Notes: a model not told the origin generated them from the letters alone. 22,500 nucleotides of DNA from Takakia lepidozioides (GCA_030704615.1 CM060736.1:1-22500); one strand, 5' to 3'; shown: positions 1 to 9,199, counted from the first letter of the stretch. Made by a program: numbers and translations.

Positions 1-361
1 TTTTTTTTTTTTTTTTTTGACTTTTATTTATTCTAAAAAACTAAATTAGATGATAAATTTATAAACTTAGCTTTTCTAGAATTTCATTATTATTTGATAA
101 TTCACAAAACATTTTATTTCGTAACTAAAAATAAAAAAGAGTTTGAGAAATAGAAAAAATGTTTAGAATTTTTTATTTCTCTCAGCGAATCGAAGAAACA
201 TTCTGAAAATTTATCACATAAATTTTCAGAATGTTTCTTCAATTTCTCTTTTTATTTACCTTCGAATGAGAAAAAATAATCGAAAAATTTTATTGAATCC
301 TAGTATTTATTGAATTTCTATGTGCATAGTTCCTTCCATACATCTCGAATCCATTCAATTA
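1..361. other. AT-rich spacer downstream of psbJ
   Basis: This stretch begins with an 18-base T run and is strongly AT-rich. No gene is recognisable on either strand. In conserved plastome order petA would lie to the left, but its 3' end is not inside the window. The only clear structure is the long perfect hairpin at 192-240, listed separately. Confidence 0.7.
192..240. terminator. Perfect 23-bp stem-loop downstream of psbJ
   Basis: Positions 192-214 and 218-240 are exact reverse complements, separated by a 3-base loop (cac). It lies about 120 bases beyond the psbJ stop and is the most likely 3' end or stabilising element of the psbE-F-L-J transcript. It may also serve an opposing petA transcript outside the window. 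Plastid stem-loops of this kind usually define mRNA 3' ends by blocking exonucleases rather than terminating transcription; that role is inferred. Confidence 0.65.
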
Positions 362-484
362 CTATAAGGATGACCCTGATCCGGAGTATGAGCCATAGAA
401 AAAGATGCCTACTAAACCGATCACGGGGATACCAGCTACAGTACCTATTAGCCACAGAGGAATCCTTCCGGTGGTATTGGCCAT
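362..484 (-). CDS. psbJ: Photosystem II reaction centre protein J
   Basis: PsbJ is a single-span thylakoid protein of photosystem II, near cytochrome b559, involved in plastoquinone and electron flow. The reading frame is 40 residues, the usual length. It starts [16 protein letters not shown] and ends in GSGSSL before a TAG. The family normally has Leu in place of the first Ser of the ending (GLGSSL). The codon is TCA, so one C-to-U edit to TTA is predicted. It is the last gene of the psbE-F-L-J operon. A GGGAG sequence about ten bases upstream is a plausible ribosome site. Identification is secure. Confidence 0.95.
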   Translation of the reverse strand: MANTTGRIPLWLIGTVAGIPVIGLVGIFFYGSYSGSGSSL

Positions 485-597
485 TTATCTTACTCCCTTT
501 TCAGTTTCATTAGGTAGTCGCGACTCGAGACGTAAACGGTCACAAATAATTAAAATTTGGATTTGTTCCAAATGAGGCAAAAAAGCTCTTGCTGTAA

Positions 598-714
598 TTG
601 ATTAAAGAAGTGATTAGGGAATGGAACAGCCAGTACGAAAATAAGTAACAACCCCCAATAGAGGCTGGTACGGTTTAATTCTACACTTTGTTTGTTTGGG
701 TTCGGTTGTGTCAT
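598..714 (-). CDS. psbL: Photosystem II protein L, stop codon needs editing
   Basis: PsbL is a 38-residue single-span subunit of photosystem II at the monomer interface. The ATG-initiated frame reads [20 protein letters not shown] and continues through the membrane span. Three positions near the end read Pro, Pro and His where the family has Leu, Ser and Tyr, each explained by one C-to-U change. After the conserved FFN ending the next codon (598-600, minus strand) is CAA, not a stop. Editing to UAA would give exactly 38 residues. Unlike some angiosperms, where psbL starts with ACG, the start here is a genomic ATG. It lies between psbF and psbJ in the operon. Confidence 0.93.
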
Positions 715-736
715 AGCTTTACGTTCCGAATAAATT

Positions 737-865
<129 letters not shown>

Positions 866-867
<2 letters not shown>

Positions 868-1117
868 AAAAGGATCTAGTGAATTCATCAACTTGTTCCA
901 GTGAATTGAAACGACCGGTAATTAAAGGAACCTCTTGTCGGCTCTCCGTGAAATATTCATTCGGCCGAGGGCTTCCAAAAACATCGTAAGCCAAACCTGT
1001 GCTAACAAATAACCGACCTGCAATGAACGAAGAGGGTATAGTGATGCTATGAATCACCCGATATCGAATACTGGTAATGATGTCGGCGAAAGGGCGCTCT
1101 CCCGTATTCCCAGACAT
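866..1117 (-). CDS. psbE: Cytochrome b559 alpha subunit
   Basis: PsbE is the 83-residue alpha subunit of cytochrome b559 in photosystem II. The start at 1117 gives the family length and the family beginning [13 protein letters not shown]; an in-frame upstream extension to 1156 is not conserved and was excluded. Haem-ligand His23 is present. Codons 20 and 35 read Arg (CGG) where Trp is universal, and codon 30 reads Ser (TCA) where Leu is expected; all three are C-to-U candidates. The C-terminal [19 protein letters not shown] tail matches the family. It is the first gene of the operon and divergent from the tufA relic. Confidence 0.95.
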
Positions 1118-1423
1118 GGTTAGCTCCATATATATTTGTAGAGGCGAAGGGGACATAATCCCATAAAAGATCGAAACCAGGGGATGTTAAATCTACTGAA
1201 ATCTCTCTAAAACCTTGTTAGGTTGTCAATGTTATACCAAGGGTATCTTTGAAGCATACTAGACCAGTATATCTAACGTTCTTTTGACGCAGCAAGACAA
1301 TTTGGGGGAAAAGGATAAAAAATAAGCCAAAGACCTTTATTTTTTCTTCGTTCCGTTAGCATTGCTTAGCTAACCTAATCAAGTTTTTATGAAATCAGTG
1401 ACTTAGAGGGAAAATTATTTTGT
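1118..1423. other. Divergent spacer between psbE and the tufA relic
   Basis: About 306 bases with no gene. It must hold the psbE operon promoter (minus strand). A TTGACA-like sequence occurs on the minus strand near 1223-1228, but no convincing -10 element at the right spacing could be fixed, so no promoter is called. Confidence 0.5.
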
Positions 1424-2670
1424 ATGGCTCGAGAGAAGTTTGAACGAACGTAAGAAAAACCCGTGAATATTGGAAAAATCGGGCATGTGGATCATGGAGA
1501 AACCACTTTAACGGCAACTATTGCGATGGCTCTAGCTGCTACAGGCAGATGTACTGCCAGAAAATACGACGAGATTTATGCAGCTCCAGAAGAAGAAGCA
1601 AGAGGTATTACGATTAATACTGCTTATGTAGAATATGAAACTTCTTTGCGACGTTACGCTCACGTAGATTGTCCCGTTCATGCAGATTACGTGAAGAATC
1701 TGATTACTAGTGCTGCACAAAAGTCTGGTGCCTTTTCGGTAGTATCGTAGGCTGATGGACCTATGCCATAAATCAGGGAGCATATTATCTTGGCTAAACA
1801 AGTAGTAGGTGTTCCCAATATCGTAGTTTTTCCAAACGGAGAGAATCAAGTAGATGATGAACATTTATTACAATTAGTGGAATTGGAAGTACGTGAAACT
1901 TTGAGCTACTACGAGTTTCCGGGAGATCAGATTACTGTAGTGTCAGGCTCTGCTTCAATTGCTTTATAAAGTCTTACTGAAATTACTGATTCACTGAGAG
2001 GCGTAAATAAATAGGTTGACAAAATCTACGACTTAATGGATCAAGTTGATGTTTAGATTCCGACGCCTAAACGCAAAACAGATAAACCTTTTCTTACGGC
2101 TGTAGAAGATGTTTCTTTCCGTTACGGATCGTGGAACTGTAGCTACAGCTACGGATCACGTAGGAAGAGGAATAATTCGGGTAGGAGAAGTAGTTGGATT
2201 AAGAGAAACACTCATATTACTTTTGTTACAGGTTCAGAAATGTTTCGAAAAACTCTTGAGGAAAGTATTGCTGGGAATGATGATGTGGGAATGTTACTCG
2301 GGGGGATGCGAAGGGAAGATGTGCAACGTGGAATGGTAATTGCTAAGCCCGGAACTATAAAACCTCGTATTTGATTTGAAGCGCAAGTCTATGCTCTTCG
2401 GAAGGGGAGAGAAAAGGAGGGGGCGACATTCCCCCTTTTTTTCTCGGGATATCGTCCCCGATTTCATGTTCGTACCATCAACTAACTGGTAAGATCGAAT
2501 AATTTCAATACGATTCCGGTGGAAAAACAAAAATGGTTATGTCGGGTAATCGCATTAAAATGGTTGTGGAATTAATTCAACCCGTAGTTATTGAAGGAAA
2601 TTTGCGTTTTGCGATTAGTTAGGAAGGTCACATAGTAGAAGCTTTTGTTATATCTGAGTCACTTCATTAA
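1424..2670 (+). pseudogene. tufA: Degenerate tufA (elongation factor Tu) relic
   Basis: The stretch reads as a nearly full-length EF-Tu. It starts at ATG (MAREKFERT), and recognisable blocks follow: [75 protein letters not shown] and FSGYRP. It is broken by in-frame stops at 1451, 1748, 1769, 1967, 2012, 2054 and 2372, an extra base near 2110-2118 that shifts the frame, and further shifts after about 2470. Key GTPase residues are lost: the P-loop Lys reads Glu (GHVDHGETT), DCPGH reads DCPVH, and the NKxD base-recognition motif reads NGEN. The Lys-to-Glu change (A to G) cannot be repaired by C/U editing, so this is called a pseudogene. Plastid tufA moved to the nucleus in the streptophyte lineage leading to land plants; this is probably its residue. 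Confidence 0.92.
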
Positions 2671-3008
2671 AGGATTCATTGATGAAATAGTAGAAATAGT
2701 TTCAGCAGTTTAGTTTGAAAGAGAAAAAAAAATGGATATAGTTTTTTCAATATTACTTATATTTCTTCTTCTCTTTTTTCTTTTCCCTGCCTCTCCTTCT
2801 CCCTTCCGGAGAAAAGAAAGAAAAAAAAAACTTTTCGATATTTATTTTGAGATGAGGTAATAACGAATATAAAAATTTGAGATTGAATTCAATTAATATG
2901 GGATTTTTTTTATTTCCAATTACTGTTTCTATTTCAGGTGATAAAAATCTAGGTAATTGCTTTACAAGGGTGTATACTAAACCTGTTATTGTCACTAGGA
3001 TTCCTTCC

Positions 3009-3104
3009 ATGCTTACTATAATCAGCTATTTCGCATTTCCATTTGCTGCTTCAATTTCAGCTTTAGTTTCATTTATTGGCTTAAACAAAATACAACTTAT
3101 TCAG
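3009..3104 (+). CDS. petL: Cytochrome b6f subunit VI, stop needs editing
   Basis: PetL is a 31-residue single-span subunit that stabilises the cytochrome b6f complex. The start ATG at 3009 gives MLTIISYFAFPFAASISALV and the conserved ending FIGLNKIQLI. The next codon (3102-3104) is CAG; C-to-U editing to UAG gives exactly 31 residues. Read unedited, the frame would run on for over 20 codons of unconserved sequence. One Pro and three Ser codons in the span replace expected Leu and are predicted edits. The next gene, petG, follows in the same orientation. Confidence 0.9.
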
Positions 3105-3229
3105 AGAGAAAGGAGAACTTGTTTAGGTTCTAAAAATTCCATTGTATCTCCTAAGCCAAATAAAGGTTATTGAGATTAATAACAAATCTAGTTAGTTTCC
3201 AACTCAGATATCTTTTCGGTCAAGAAAAA

Positions 3230-3343
3230 ATGGTTGAAGCTTTGCTGTCTGGAATTGTGTTGGGGTTGATTCCAATAACTCTAGCTGGATTATTTGTAAC
3301 TGCCTATTTGCAATATCGGCGTGGCGATCAATTAGATCTTCGA
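3230..3343 (+). CDS. petG: Cytochrome b6f subunit V, stop needs editing
   Basis: PetG is a 37-residue single-span subunit required for assembly of cytochrome b6f. From ATG at 3230 the frame reads [20 protein letters not shown] and ends YRRGDQLDL, which matches the family with no internal edits needed. The next codon (3341-3343) is CGA. Editing to UGA gives the exact family length. Without editing the frame would continue to a TAA at 3404, straight through the 3' stem-loop at 3375-3405, which argues that CGA is the real end. No clear ribosome site precedes it. Confidence 0.93.
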
Positions 3344-3374
3344 TCGAACATAAAATTATATTTACCGTTTTTCA

Positions 3375-3405
3375 TAGGCCTCCCTAAAAAAGATAGGGAG
3401 GTCTA
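3375..3405 (+). terminator. Stem-loop after petG
   Basis: AGGCCTCCCTA (3376-3386) pairs with TAGGGAGGTCT (3394-3404), with one G-U pair, and one more T-A pair closes it outside. The loop is 7 bases of A-rich sequence. It lies about 30 bases after the predicted edited stop of petG and is a probable 3' end of the petL-petG mRNA. Confidence 0.65.
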
Positions 3406-3462
3406 ATTAAATTAATTAATAAAATTTATTGAAGTTTTTTCAAAATTTTTTTTTTGAATAAT

Positions 3463-3536
3463 CACGCTCTGTAGGATTTGAACCTACGGCATCAGGTTTT
3501 GGAGACCTGCGTTCTACCGAGCTGAACTAAGAGCGC
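3463..3536 (-). tRNA. trnW-CCA: tRNA-Trp(CCA)
   Basis: A complete cloverleaf can be folded on the minus strand. The acceptor stem GCGCTCT pairs with AGAGCGT (first pair G-U) followed by discriminator G. The D arm is AGTTCAGCTCGGTAGAA, the anticodon arm CAGGT-CTCCAAA-ACCTG carries CCA at 3500-3502, and the T arm is GTAGGTTCAAATCCTAC. The 3' CCA is not encoded. Its place between petG and trnP is the standard land-plant one. Confidence 0.96.
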
Positions 3537-3666
3537 TTCTTTACATCAAAAATCCTTGAATGGAAAAGGGTGACCTTTTTCTATTTTTCTATCTATATTC
3601 AAAAAAGAGTATTCCATAAATAGAATATTTACTCTGAAGTTTTGTTACGATATATGGAATTCGGGG

Positions 3667-3740
3667 TAGGGATGACAGGATTCGAACCTGCGGCATTTTG
3701 TACCCAAAACAAACGCGCTACCAAGCTGCGCTACATCCCT
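3667..3740 (-). tRNA. trnP-UGG: tRNA-Pro(UGG)
   Basis: A complete minus-strand cloverleaf: acceptor AGGGATG pairs with CATCCCT and is followed by discriminator A. The anticodon stem-loop TTTGT-TTTGGGT-ACAAA carries TGG (3704-3706), and the T arm is CAGGTTCGAATCCTG. The gene lies between trnW and psaJ as in most land plants. Confidence 0.96.
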
Positions 3741-4516
<776 letters not shown>

Positions 4517-4849
4517 AAAGGTTTCTTCTACTATTTTAAAAATTTTTATTTCTTACGTTTAATTAATTAATTAATAAACAATTAGAAAAAAAGCTTTAAG
4601 GTTTTTTTTTTAAGTTCAAATAAGGAAGTTAAATAGGGAATAAATTTTCTCTATACAGGGGATTGAATTTTATATCTACAAGTTATAATAATTAAAGACT
4701 TTTTTCTATTTCGTGAAAAGTTTTTAATTATTATGACTCGCTATAAGATTTAGGAATTAATCGGTAATTTTTACTAAAACCTTATACTTTTATTTTTTCC
4801 AAGAATAGAAATTCATAGGTTTTGCAAACCCAACATTCAAAATAGGATT
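4517..4849. other. psaJ-rpl33 spacer
   Basis: An AT-rich 333-base spacer with no gene. It contains short AATT/TTAA palindromes near 4558-4576 and the stem-loop at 4685-4734 listed separately. Confidence 0.6.
4685..4734 (+). terminator. Stem-loop downstream of psaJ
   Basis: The arms 4685-4703 and 4716-4734 pair over about 19 positions with one G-U wobble (4697/4722) around a 12-base loop. It lies about 170 bases after the psaJ stop and is a candidate 3' processing element of psaJ or a stability element ahead of rpl33. Confidence 0.5.
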
Positions 4850-5047
4850 ACGGCTAAGAATAGAGATGTAAGAGTAACCATTACTTTGGAATGTACTAGT
4901 TGTGCTCAAAATGGTGAAAAAATAAAATTAGGTGTTTCTAGATATACTACTAAAAAAAATCGTCGTAATACACCCACTCGATTGGAATTGAAGAAATTTT
5001 GTCCTTATTGTAATAAGCATACTATTCACAAAGAAATAAAAAAATAA
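4850..5047 (+). CDS. rpl33: 50S ribosomal protein L33, ACG start
   Basis: L33 is a small zinc-ribbon protein of the plastid large ribosomal subunit. The frame opens with ACG GCT AAG (4850-4852), where the family begins MAK, so an ACG-to-AUG edit is predicted. No in-frame ATG offers a better start. The product is 65 residues and ends HTIHKEIKK before a genomic TAA. Both zinc-binding Cys pairs are visible (ECTSC and FCPYC). It lies between psaJ and rps18, 30 bases before the rps18 frame. Very few internal edits are needed, unlike the photosynthesis genes nearby. Confidence 0.92.
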   Translation, partial: TAKNRDVRVTITLECTSCAQNGEKIKLGVSRYTTKKNRRNTPTRLELKKFCPYCNKHTIHKEIKK

Positions 5048-5077
5048 ATAGTATTTTAGAGGTTTATGAAACAAGCT

Positions 5078-5305
5078 ATGAACAAATCCAAGCGATCTTC
5101 TCGTAGACGTTTGCCACCCATCAGATCGGGAGATATTTTGGATTATAAAAATATAAATTTACTTCGCAGATTTATTAGCGAACAGGGAAAAATTCTATCT
5201 AGACGAATGAATAGATTAACCTCGAAACAACAACGCTTAATGACTATTGCTATTAAACGAGCTCGGGTTTTAGCTTCATTACCTTTTCTTAATAACGAAA
5301 ATTAA
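5078..5305 (+). CDS. rps18: 30S ribosomal protein S18
   Basis: S18 binds the small-subunit platform beside S6. The start chosen at 5078 gives [20 protein letters not shown], the beginning common to bryophyte homologues, and 75 residues. An earlier in-frame ATG at 5066 would add MKQA and lies closer to an AGAGG at 5058-5062, so it could be the real start. The body ([20 protein letters not shown]) and the end (LPFLNNEN) match the family. One Ser codon in VLASLP may be a C-to-U site. It is convergent with rpl20 across a strong hairpin. Confidence 0.92.
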   Translation: MNKSKRSSRRRLPPIRSGDILDYKNINLLRRFISEQGKILSRRMNRLTSKQQRLMTIAIKRARVLASLPFLNNEN

Positions 5306-5482
5306 TTTGGTTTCTAGTTCCATTAATAGTAAAACTTCCCTACATTTCCTAAGAGTTGGAGGGAGAAGAAAAAAGGTCATCCTCCAATAATACGAAATTG
5401 AGGAGAAAAAAGAAGCTACAAATGTAGAATCCAACAAATTGAACGAAAAATCGACCGAAAAAATTTGTTCCGATCTGTTTTT

Positions 5483-5514
5483 ACTTCCCCGGAGTGAACC
5501 CGCTCCGGGGAAGT
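5483..5514. terminator. GC-rich stem-loop between rps18 and rpl20
   Basis: CTTCCCCGGAG (5484-5494) and CTCCGGGGAAG (5503-5513) are perfect complements with an 8-base loop; an A-T pair extends the stem outward. It is the most GC-rich hairpin in the window and sits between two convergent genes, so it can protect 3' ends on both strands. The 3' boundary of rpl20 is only 20 bases away. Confidence 0.75.
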
Positions 5515-5533
5515 CTTTTCACTCAGTTCTTTC

Positions 5534-5881
5534 CTATTCGCCAATCTCTCTCAAGATTGTGGAAAAGCAATTACTATCTAATATAGCTACTTGTGCAAGC
5601 ATTTTGCGATTCAAAAGCACTTGTTTTTGATATAAATTTTGAATCAATTTATTATAGGAAATTCCATTATCTCGGGCTGCTGCATTAATCCGAGTAATCC
5701 ATAAACGGCGAAGATCTCTCTTTCGCTTATTTCTATCCCGATGGGAGGAAGCTAAAGCCCTCATTCCTTGCTGATTAGCAGTTCGAAATAGTTTTGAATG
5801 AGCTCCTTGAAATCCTGATGCAAGTGTGAAAAGATTTTTACGTCGTTTTCGAGCCACATACCCACGTTTAACTCTAGTCAT
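5534..5881 (-). CDS. rpl20: 50S ribosomal protein L20
   Basis: L20 is an early-assembly rRNA-binding protein of the large subunit. The ATG at 5881 gives 115 residues starting [20 protein letters not shown] with the family's basic N-terminal helix. The core [20 protein letters not shown] and the motif [20 protein letters not shown] follow. The genomic stop is intact and hardly any editing is required. It lies downstream of rps12 exon 1 on the same strand, as in other land plants, and converges on rps18. Confidence 0.95.
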   Translation of the reverse strand: MTRVKRGYVARKRRKNLFTLASGFQGAHSKLFRTANQQGMRALASSHRDRNKRKRDLRRLWITRINAAARDNGISYNKLIQNLYQKQVLLNRKMLAQVAILDSNCFSTILREIGE

Positions 5882-6249
5882 TAATGTCTACTCTCATGAA
5901 TTACTAAATAATTTTGATAAAGAATGAGAAAATGATTTATTCCGTTTTTGAGAAACAGAAATATATCTAAAATCCAATATTTCTATTTATTCTTTCTCCT
6001 AATTTCGTTTCTATTTCGTTGTTGAATAGAAAAAACAGTAAAAACATTTGCTTTGTTATACTTATTACAAAGTAACAGAGTTTTGATGGGTAAGAAAATA
6101 TATTATTTGAATTACTATTCTATTTTTTTCTTTTCTATCACAAAAAATGAAATAAATCTATATCTTTTTATATTCTAGTTTACCTCATCTGAGAAGTAGC
6201 AGGAAAAAAAAAAACACTTGTTTTTCTGATGTAGAAAATAAAGATTCCA
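5882..6249. other. Spacer between rpl20 and the rps12 half-intron
   Basis: An AT-rich stretch with A/T homopolymers and no recognisable gene. The exact left end of the trans-spliced rps12 intron half cannot be fixed from sequence alone, so the boundary at about 6250 is approximate. Confidence 0.45.
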
Positions 6250-6835
6250 ATGGCTTTTGCTACTATAACCTTCCCAGCCACGATTTTTTTCGGTTACATA
6301 CCTTCTCAGTAACGAAGGGATGGGACCTCGGAATAAGAAAAATCGTGGATTCCATCGTTTCTATGGCTTCTCCCTCAACGGCGAGGTCCCCCCTATGTGC
6401 CGGAGCCATTAACTTCTCCGAAAACGAGATGGGGATGCTATCGGTGATTTGTATAATTTCCAATCCTCAGCTCTGCTTCACCCATCGAGCAAAAAATCTT
6501 ACTACGACAAGACTTCCCTATCCAGTAACGGCATGTCATTTTGGGGGTTTGCTGGGCAGCTGACCTTATGAATCCGTTTTTGCGGCAATATAACTACCTG
6601 TAGTTATCCTTTCCAAATTGCGCAGTTCTTCTCGCTCAACGGATTGATCAATAATCACTACCATCGAGAAATTGCTTTTCATCCTACATCAAGATAATTG
6701 GATTTGCACCAATGAAAACCATAAATTTCATTTAACTACAAGGTAAATGATGGATCGATACTTCACTGTAATAAAAGAGTTCTTCTGCCATACCGATCCC
6801 TAATACTTAAAGTTCCCGATCCAAACGAGTCGCAC
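6250..6835 (-). other. rps12: 5' half of the trans-spliced rps12 group II intron 1
   Basis: Immediately after rps12 exon 1 the minus strand reads GTGCGACTCG, the standard group II 5' splice consensus. Several hundred bases of moderately GC-rich, structured sequence follow with no reading frame, as expected for domain I. No domain V and no second exon occur downstream before rpl20, so the 3' half must come from another transcript, as in land plants generally. The left limit is estimated from the change to AT-rich spacer. Confidence 0.7.
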
Positions 6836-6949
6836 ATACACCCTGGTACATACTCCCCTACGCTGAGGACATCCCCGAAGGGCTGGGGATTTCGTTCTAT
6901 TTTCCATCGGTTGTCTTCGATTTCTAATCAGTTGTTGAATGGTAGGCAT
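6836..6949 (-). CDS. rps12: 30S ribosomal protein S12, exon 1 (trans-spliced)
   Basis: This exon encodes the first 38 residues of S12, the decoding-centre protein of the small subunit. It reads [20 protein letters not shown] and ends RGVCTRVY. The 114-base length is the land-plant norm, and the exon is followed directly by GTGCG of the intron. The in-frame upstream stretch to 7012 lacks conservation and was excluded. The remaining exons are not in this window, since they normally lie near rps7, so the gene must be completed by trans-splicing. Confidence 0.95.
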
Positions 6950-7327
6950 CTTAAGTTGTATGCAGAATTTACTGGTTTGGATTAATCCTGACCATAGGAA
7001 CCATAAGACCATAAGGAGAAGTTGTTACGAAAGTTGAGAAGTGAATAAATTAAGTCTTTTTCATAATAAAAAAAGGACTTAGTCAATTCAAAATTTGAGA
7101 AATATGTAAATTCTTTTTGTTCTTATAAATTTTTTTTTCTTCCCCCTTCTCTTTTCTCCTCCCCACACATAGAAAAGAGAAAAAATATATCTAAGGTTTT
7201 CAAAAAATTTTTTTTTTCTTTTTTCCCTCACCTACAGGTCATTCATGCCTGAATCTGATGGATTCCTTATCTCATAGGTCAAAAAATTTTCATGTGTCTC
7301 TTCAGACAGAAAAGTTCCTTTACAAAA
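6950..7327. other. rps12-clpP spacer with two hairpins
   Basis: This spacer separates clpP (upstream) from rps12 exon 1 on the minus strand. It contains a stem-loop at 7051-7081 (TAAGTC paired with GACTTA plus an A/T extension with one G-T) and another at 7147-7181 (TTCTCTTTTCT paired with AGAAAAGAGAA around a 13-base loop). Either could mark the clpP mRNA 3' end or a processing site. No gene is seen. Confidence 0.6.
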
Positions 7328-9199
7328 TTAATTCGTTGGAGAATTTGAAGCAGTTTCTGTAGCTACGAAATCAACAATGCCATAAACTTTTGCTTCTTCT
7401 GCTGACATGAAAACATCTCTTTCCATATCTTCGGAAATGATCCATAATGGCTTGCCTGTCCTTTGTACATAGACCTTGGTAATGCAGTCGCGAAGTTTTA
7501 ATACTTCTTCTGCTTCCGTAATACATTCTCCCGCTTGTCCATCGTAGTAGGAACTAGCAGGTTGATGGATCATTACCCTATTAATAGATCTCAATTAAAG
7601 AGAGATTCAAATTGAATGAACTGTACGAGCATTTTGCGGTGCATACGGCTCTAAAATGAATGAGATGGAAAAATGTTTTGGGAAATGAAATTCTAAAAAT
7701 TTCCGTATTTCCTAAACCTATTTTAGACAATTCATATACCATCTTTTTCTTCCAAATCAAATAGTATGATGGTTCTGTTGCTTCAGATATTTATCCATCT
7801 AGCAATGCCAAAGTTTCTTTTTCTCCTTTTCTCTAGAAAATATAAGCAATTTAAAATATAGCTACTTTTTTTTTTATTTCTTTTCTTCCATATACTTTCT
7901 ATCGGATATCGGAGATGAAGGGGGGATAGGGGTTTATGGCGCTGAGATGGACTGACGAAAAATAAAATCAAATTGGTTGAAAAAGGAATAGTCACTTTTT
8001 TTAAACTACCTCGATATTTTTAGTTTTCTTTATAATGTTTGTATCAAGCTTTATATGTCATGCTATTATCACCTTTCATTCGGCACAGACATTGTTTCTT
8101 CGATAAGAAGCATTGGCGCGAAGCGTGGGGTAGCGCTATACGTTTAGTAATTTCCCCTCCAGTTGAGGTGAAAGATCCCATTGAAGCAGCTAATCCCATG
8201 CAAATTGTGTGTACATCCGGTGCTACAAATTGCATAGCATCATAAACAGATATTCCTGCTAATACTGCTCCACCGGGAGAGTTAATATATAAATACATAT
8301 CTTTACTTTCATCTTCTCCATTCAGGTACATCATAATACCAATGGGTTGATTCGCGATTTCGTCATCTACGTGTTGGCCTGGAAAGAGTAACCTTTCTCG
8401 ATGGAGTCGATTGATTAGAATGGGTCGATAACTTTTCCTCCTTCGGAACCGCACGAGCACTTTGAAAAGCATACGGCTCGAGTAGTTGCACAAAATTTAG
8501 TTATTTTATTTTAGTTAGATAGAAGATAAAATCTTAATATTTGTAGGTAATTTTTCTCAGAGCAATCTTTTTCTTTCTTTCCCTCTCCTCTCTCCACTAC
8601 TTCCGGTTCAAGTCCGTCTTTTTCCGATTCCCAGTTTCACTTATTGAACCACTCATTAACCAATGCATTTTCTAATTCCTCTTCTATCTTCTCCGTCACA
8701 GCAAAATTATCTTGTTTACAAATAGGTTTTTAATAAAATCCTTAGGTTTATGTTCTACTCCGGGAAAGAAAAGAAAAAATAAATAAATAAAAAAAAATAT
8801 ATCCGATTTTAACTTGCACATATAGGACGAGTAACGTATTGCTATTTTTCCATCTTCTCGTTATTTCTGCTAGAAATGCTTTCTCTTCATTCCATAAGTT
8901 TCAAAAAAATATTGAGTCTGGAAGTTTAACGGAGCCTGAAAACTTCATTTGTTTGAGCTAACCATAGAATTTTGAGATTGAGAAATCTTTTTTACTTAAC
9001 CATTCTTATCAAAACCTCACGCTTTAGAGTATTGAGGATTTACTCAATCTCAAGTGAGGTAGAAACGTTTGAATCGGAGGAGACGACGGGTAGTTTCCGT
9101 ATAACCAAAAATTTTTGACAAGTCGCACTATACGTCGATCCGAACAGCATCTTCTTCTCCGGGGAGCCTAAAAGGCACTTTTGGAACACCAATGGGCAT
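7328..9199 (-). CDS. clpP: ATP-dependent Clp protease proteolytic subunit (three exons)
   Basis: ClpP is the serine protease core of the stromal Clp complex. The exons on the minus strand are 9129-9199 (71 bases, [20 protein letters not shown]), 8122-8413 (292 bases) and 7328-7579 (84 codons with stop). The exon lengths match the land-plant gene. Joined, they give about 204 residues. The catalytic Ser in GLAASMGS, His in VMIHQPASS and Asp in the SEDMERDVF region are all visible. Predicted C-to-U sites include Arg-to-Trp in exon 1; Pro-to-Leu (twice), Ala-to-Val, Thr-to-Ile and Ser-to-Leu in exon 2; and Thr-to-Met in exon 3. The gene diverges from psbB. Confidence 0.95.
7580..8121 (-). other. 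clpP: Group II intron 2 of clpP
   Basis: The intron lies between ALPHA and RVMIHQ of ClpP. Domain V is clear at 7618-7651 on the minus strand: 34 bases beginning GAGCCGTATG and ending CGTACAGTTC. The 3' end reads CTATTAAT before the AGG of exon 3. The 5' end reads TCGCGCC rather than GTGYG, with C at intron position 2. Confidence 0.85.
8414..9128 (-). other. clpP: Group II intron 1 of clpP
   Basis: The intron begins GTGCGACT directly after the 71-base exon 1 and ends CATTCTAAT before exon 2. A 34-base domain V lies at 8446-8479 (minus strand), starting GAGCCGTATG and ending CGTGCGGTTC. No intron-encoded maturase frame is present. Confidence 0.88.

Noticed and set aside
1463-1750. Open frame that looks like a short GTP-binding protein
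   Set aside because: It is the longest intact fragment of the tufA relic, lacking the P-loop lysine and cut by stops on both sides.
1532-1864. 110-residue minus-strand frame opposite tufA
   Set aside because: It is an antisense shadow of the relic with no recognisable domain or ribosome site.
1424-2670. tufA as a functional gene rescued by U-to-C editing
   Set aside because: Frameshifts, the Lys-to-Glu P-loop change and stops at Trp and Tyr codons cannot be repaired by C/U exchange.
6263-6463. 66-residue minus-strand frame downstream of rps12 exon 1
   Set aside because: It lies within the structured trans-spliced intron half; no conservation recognised.
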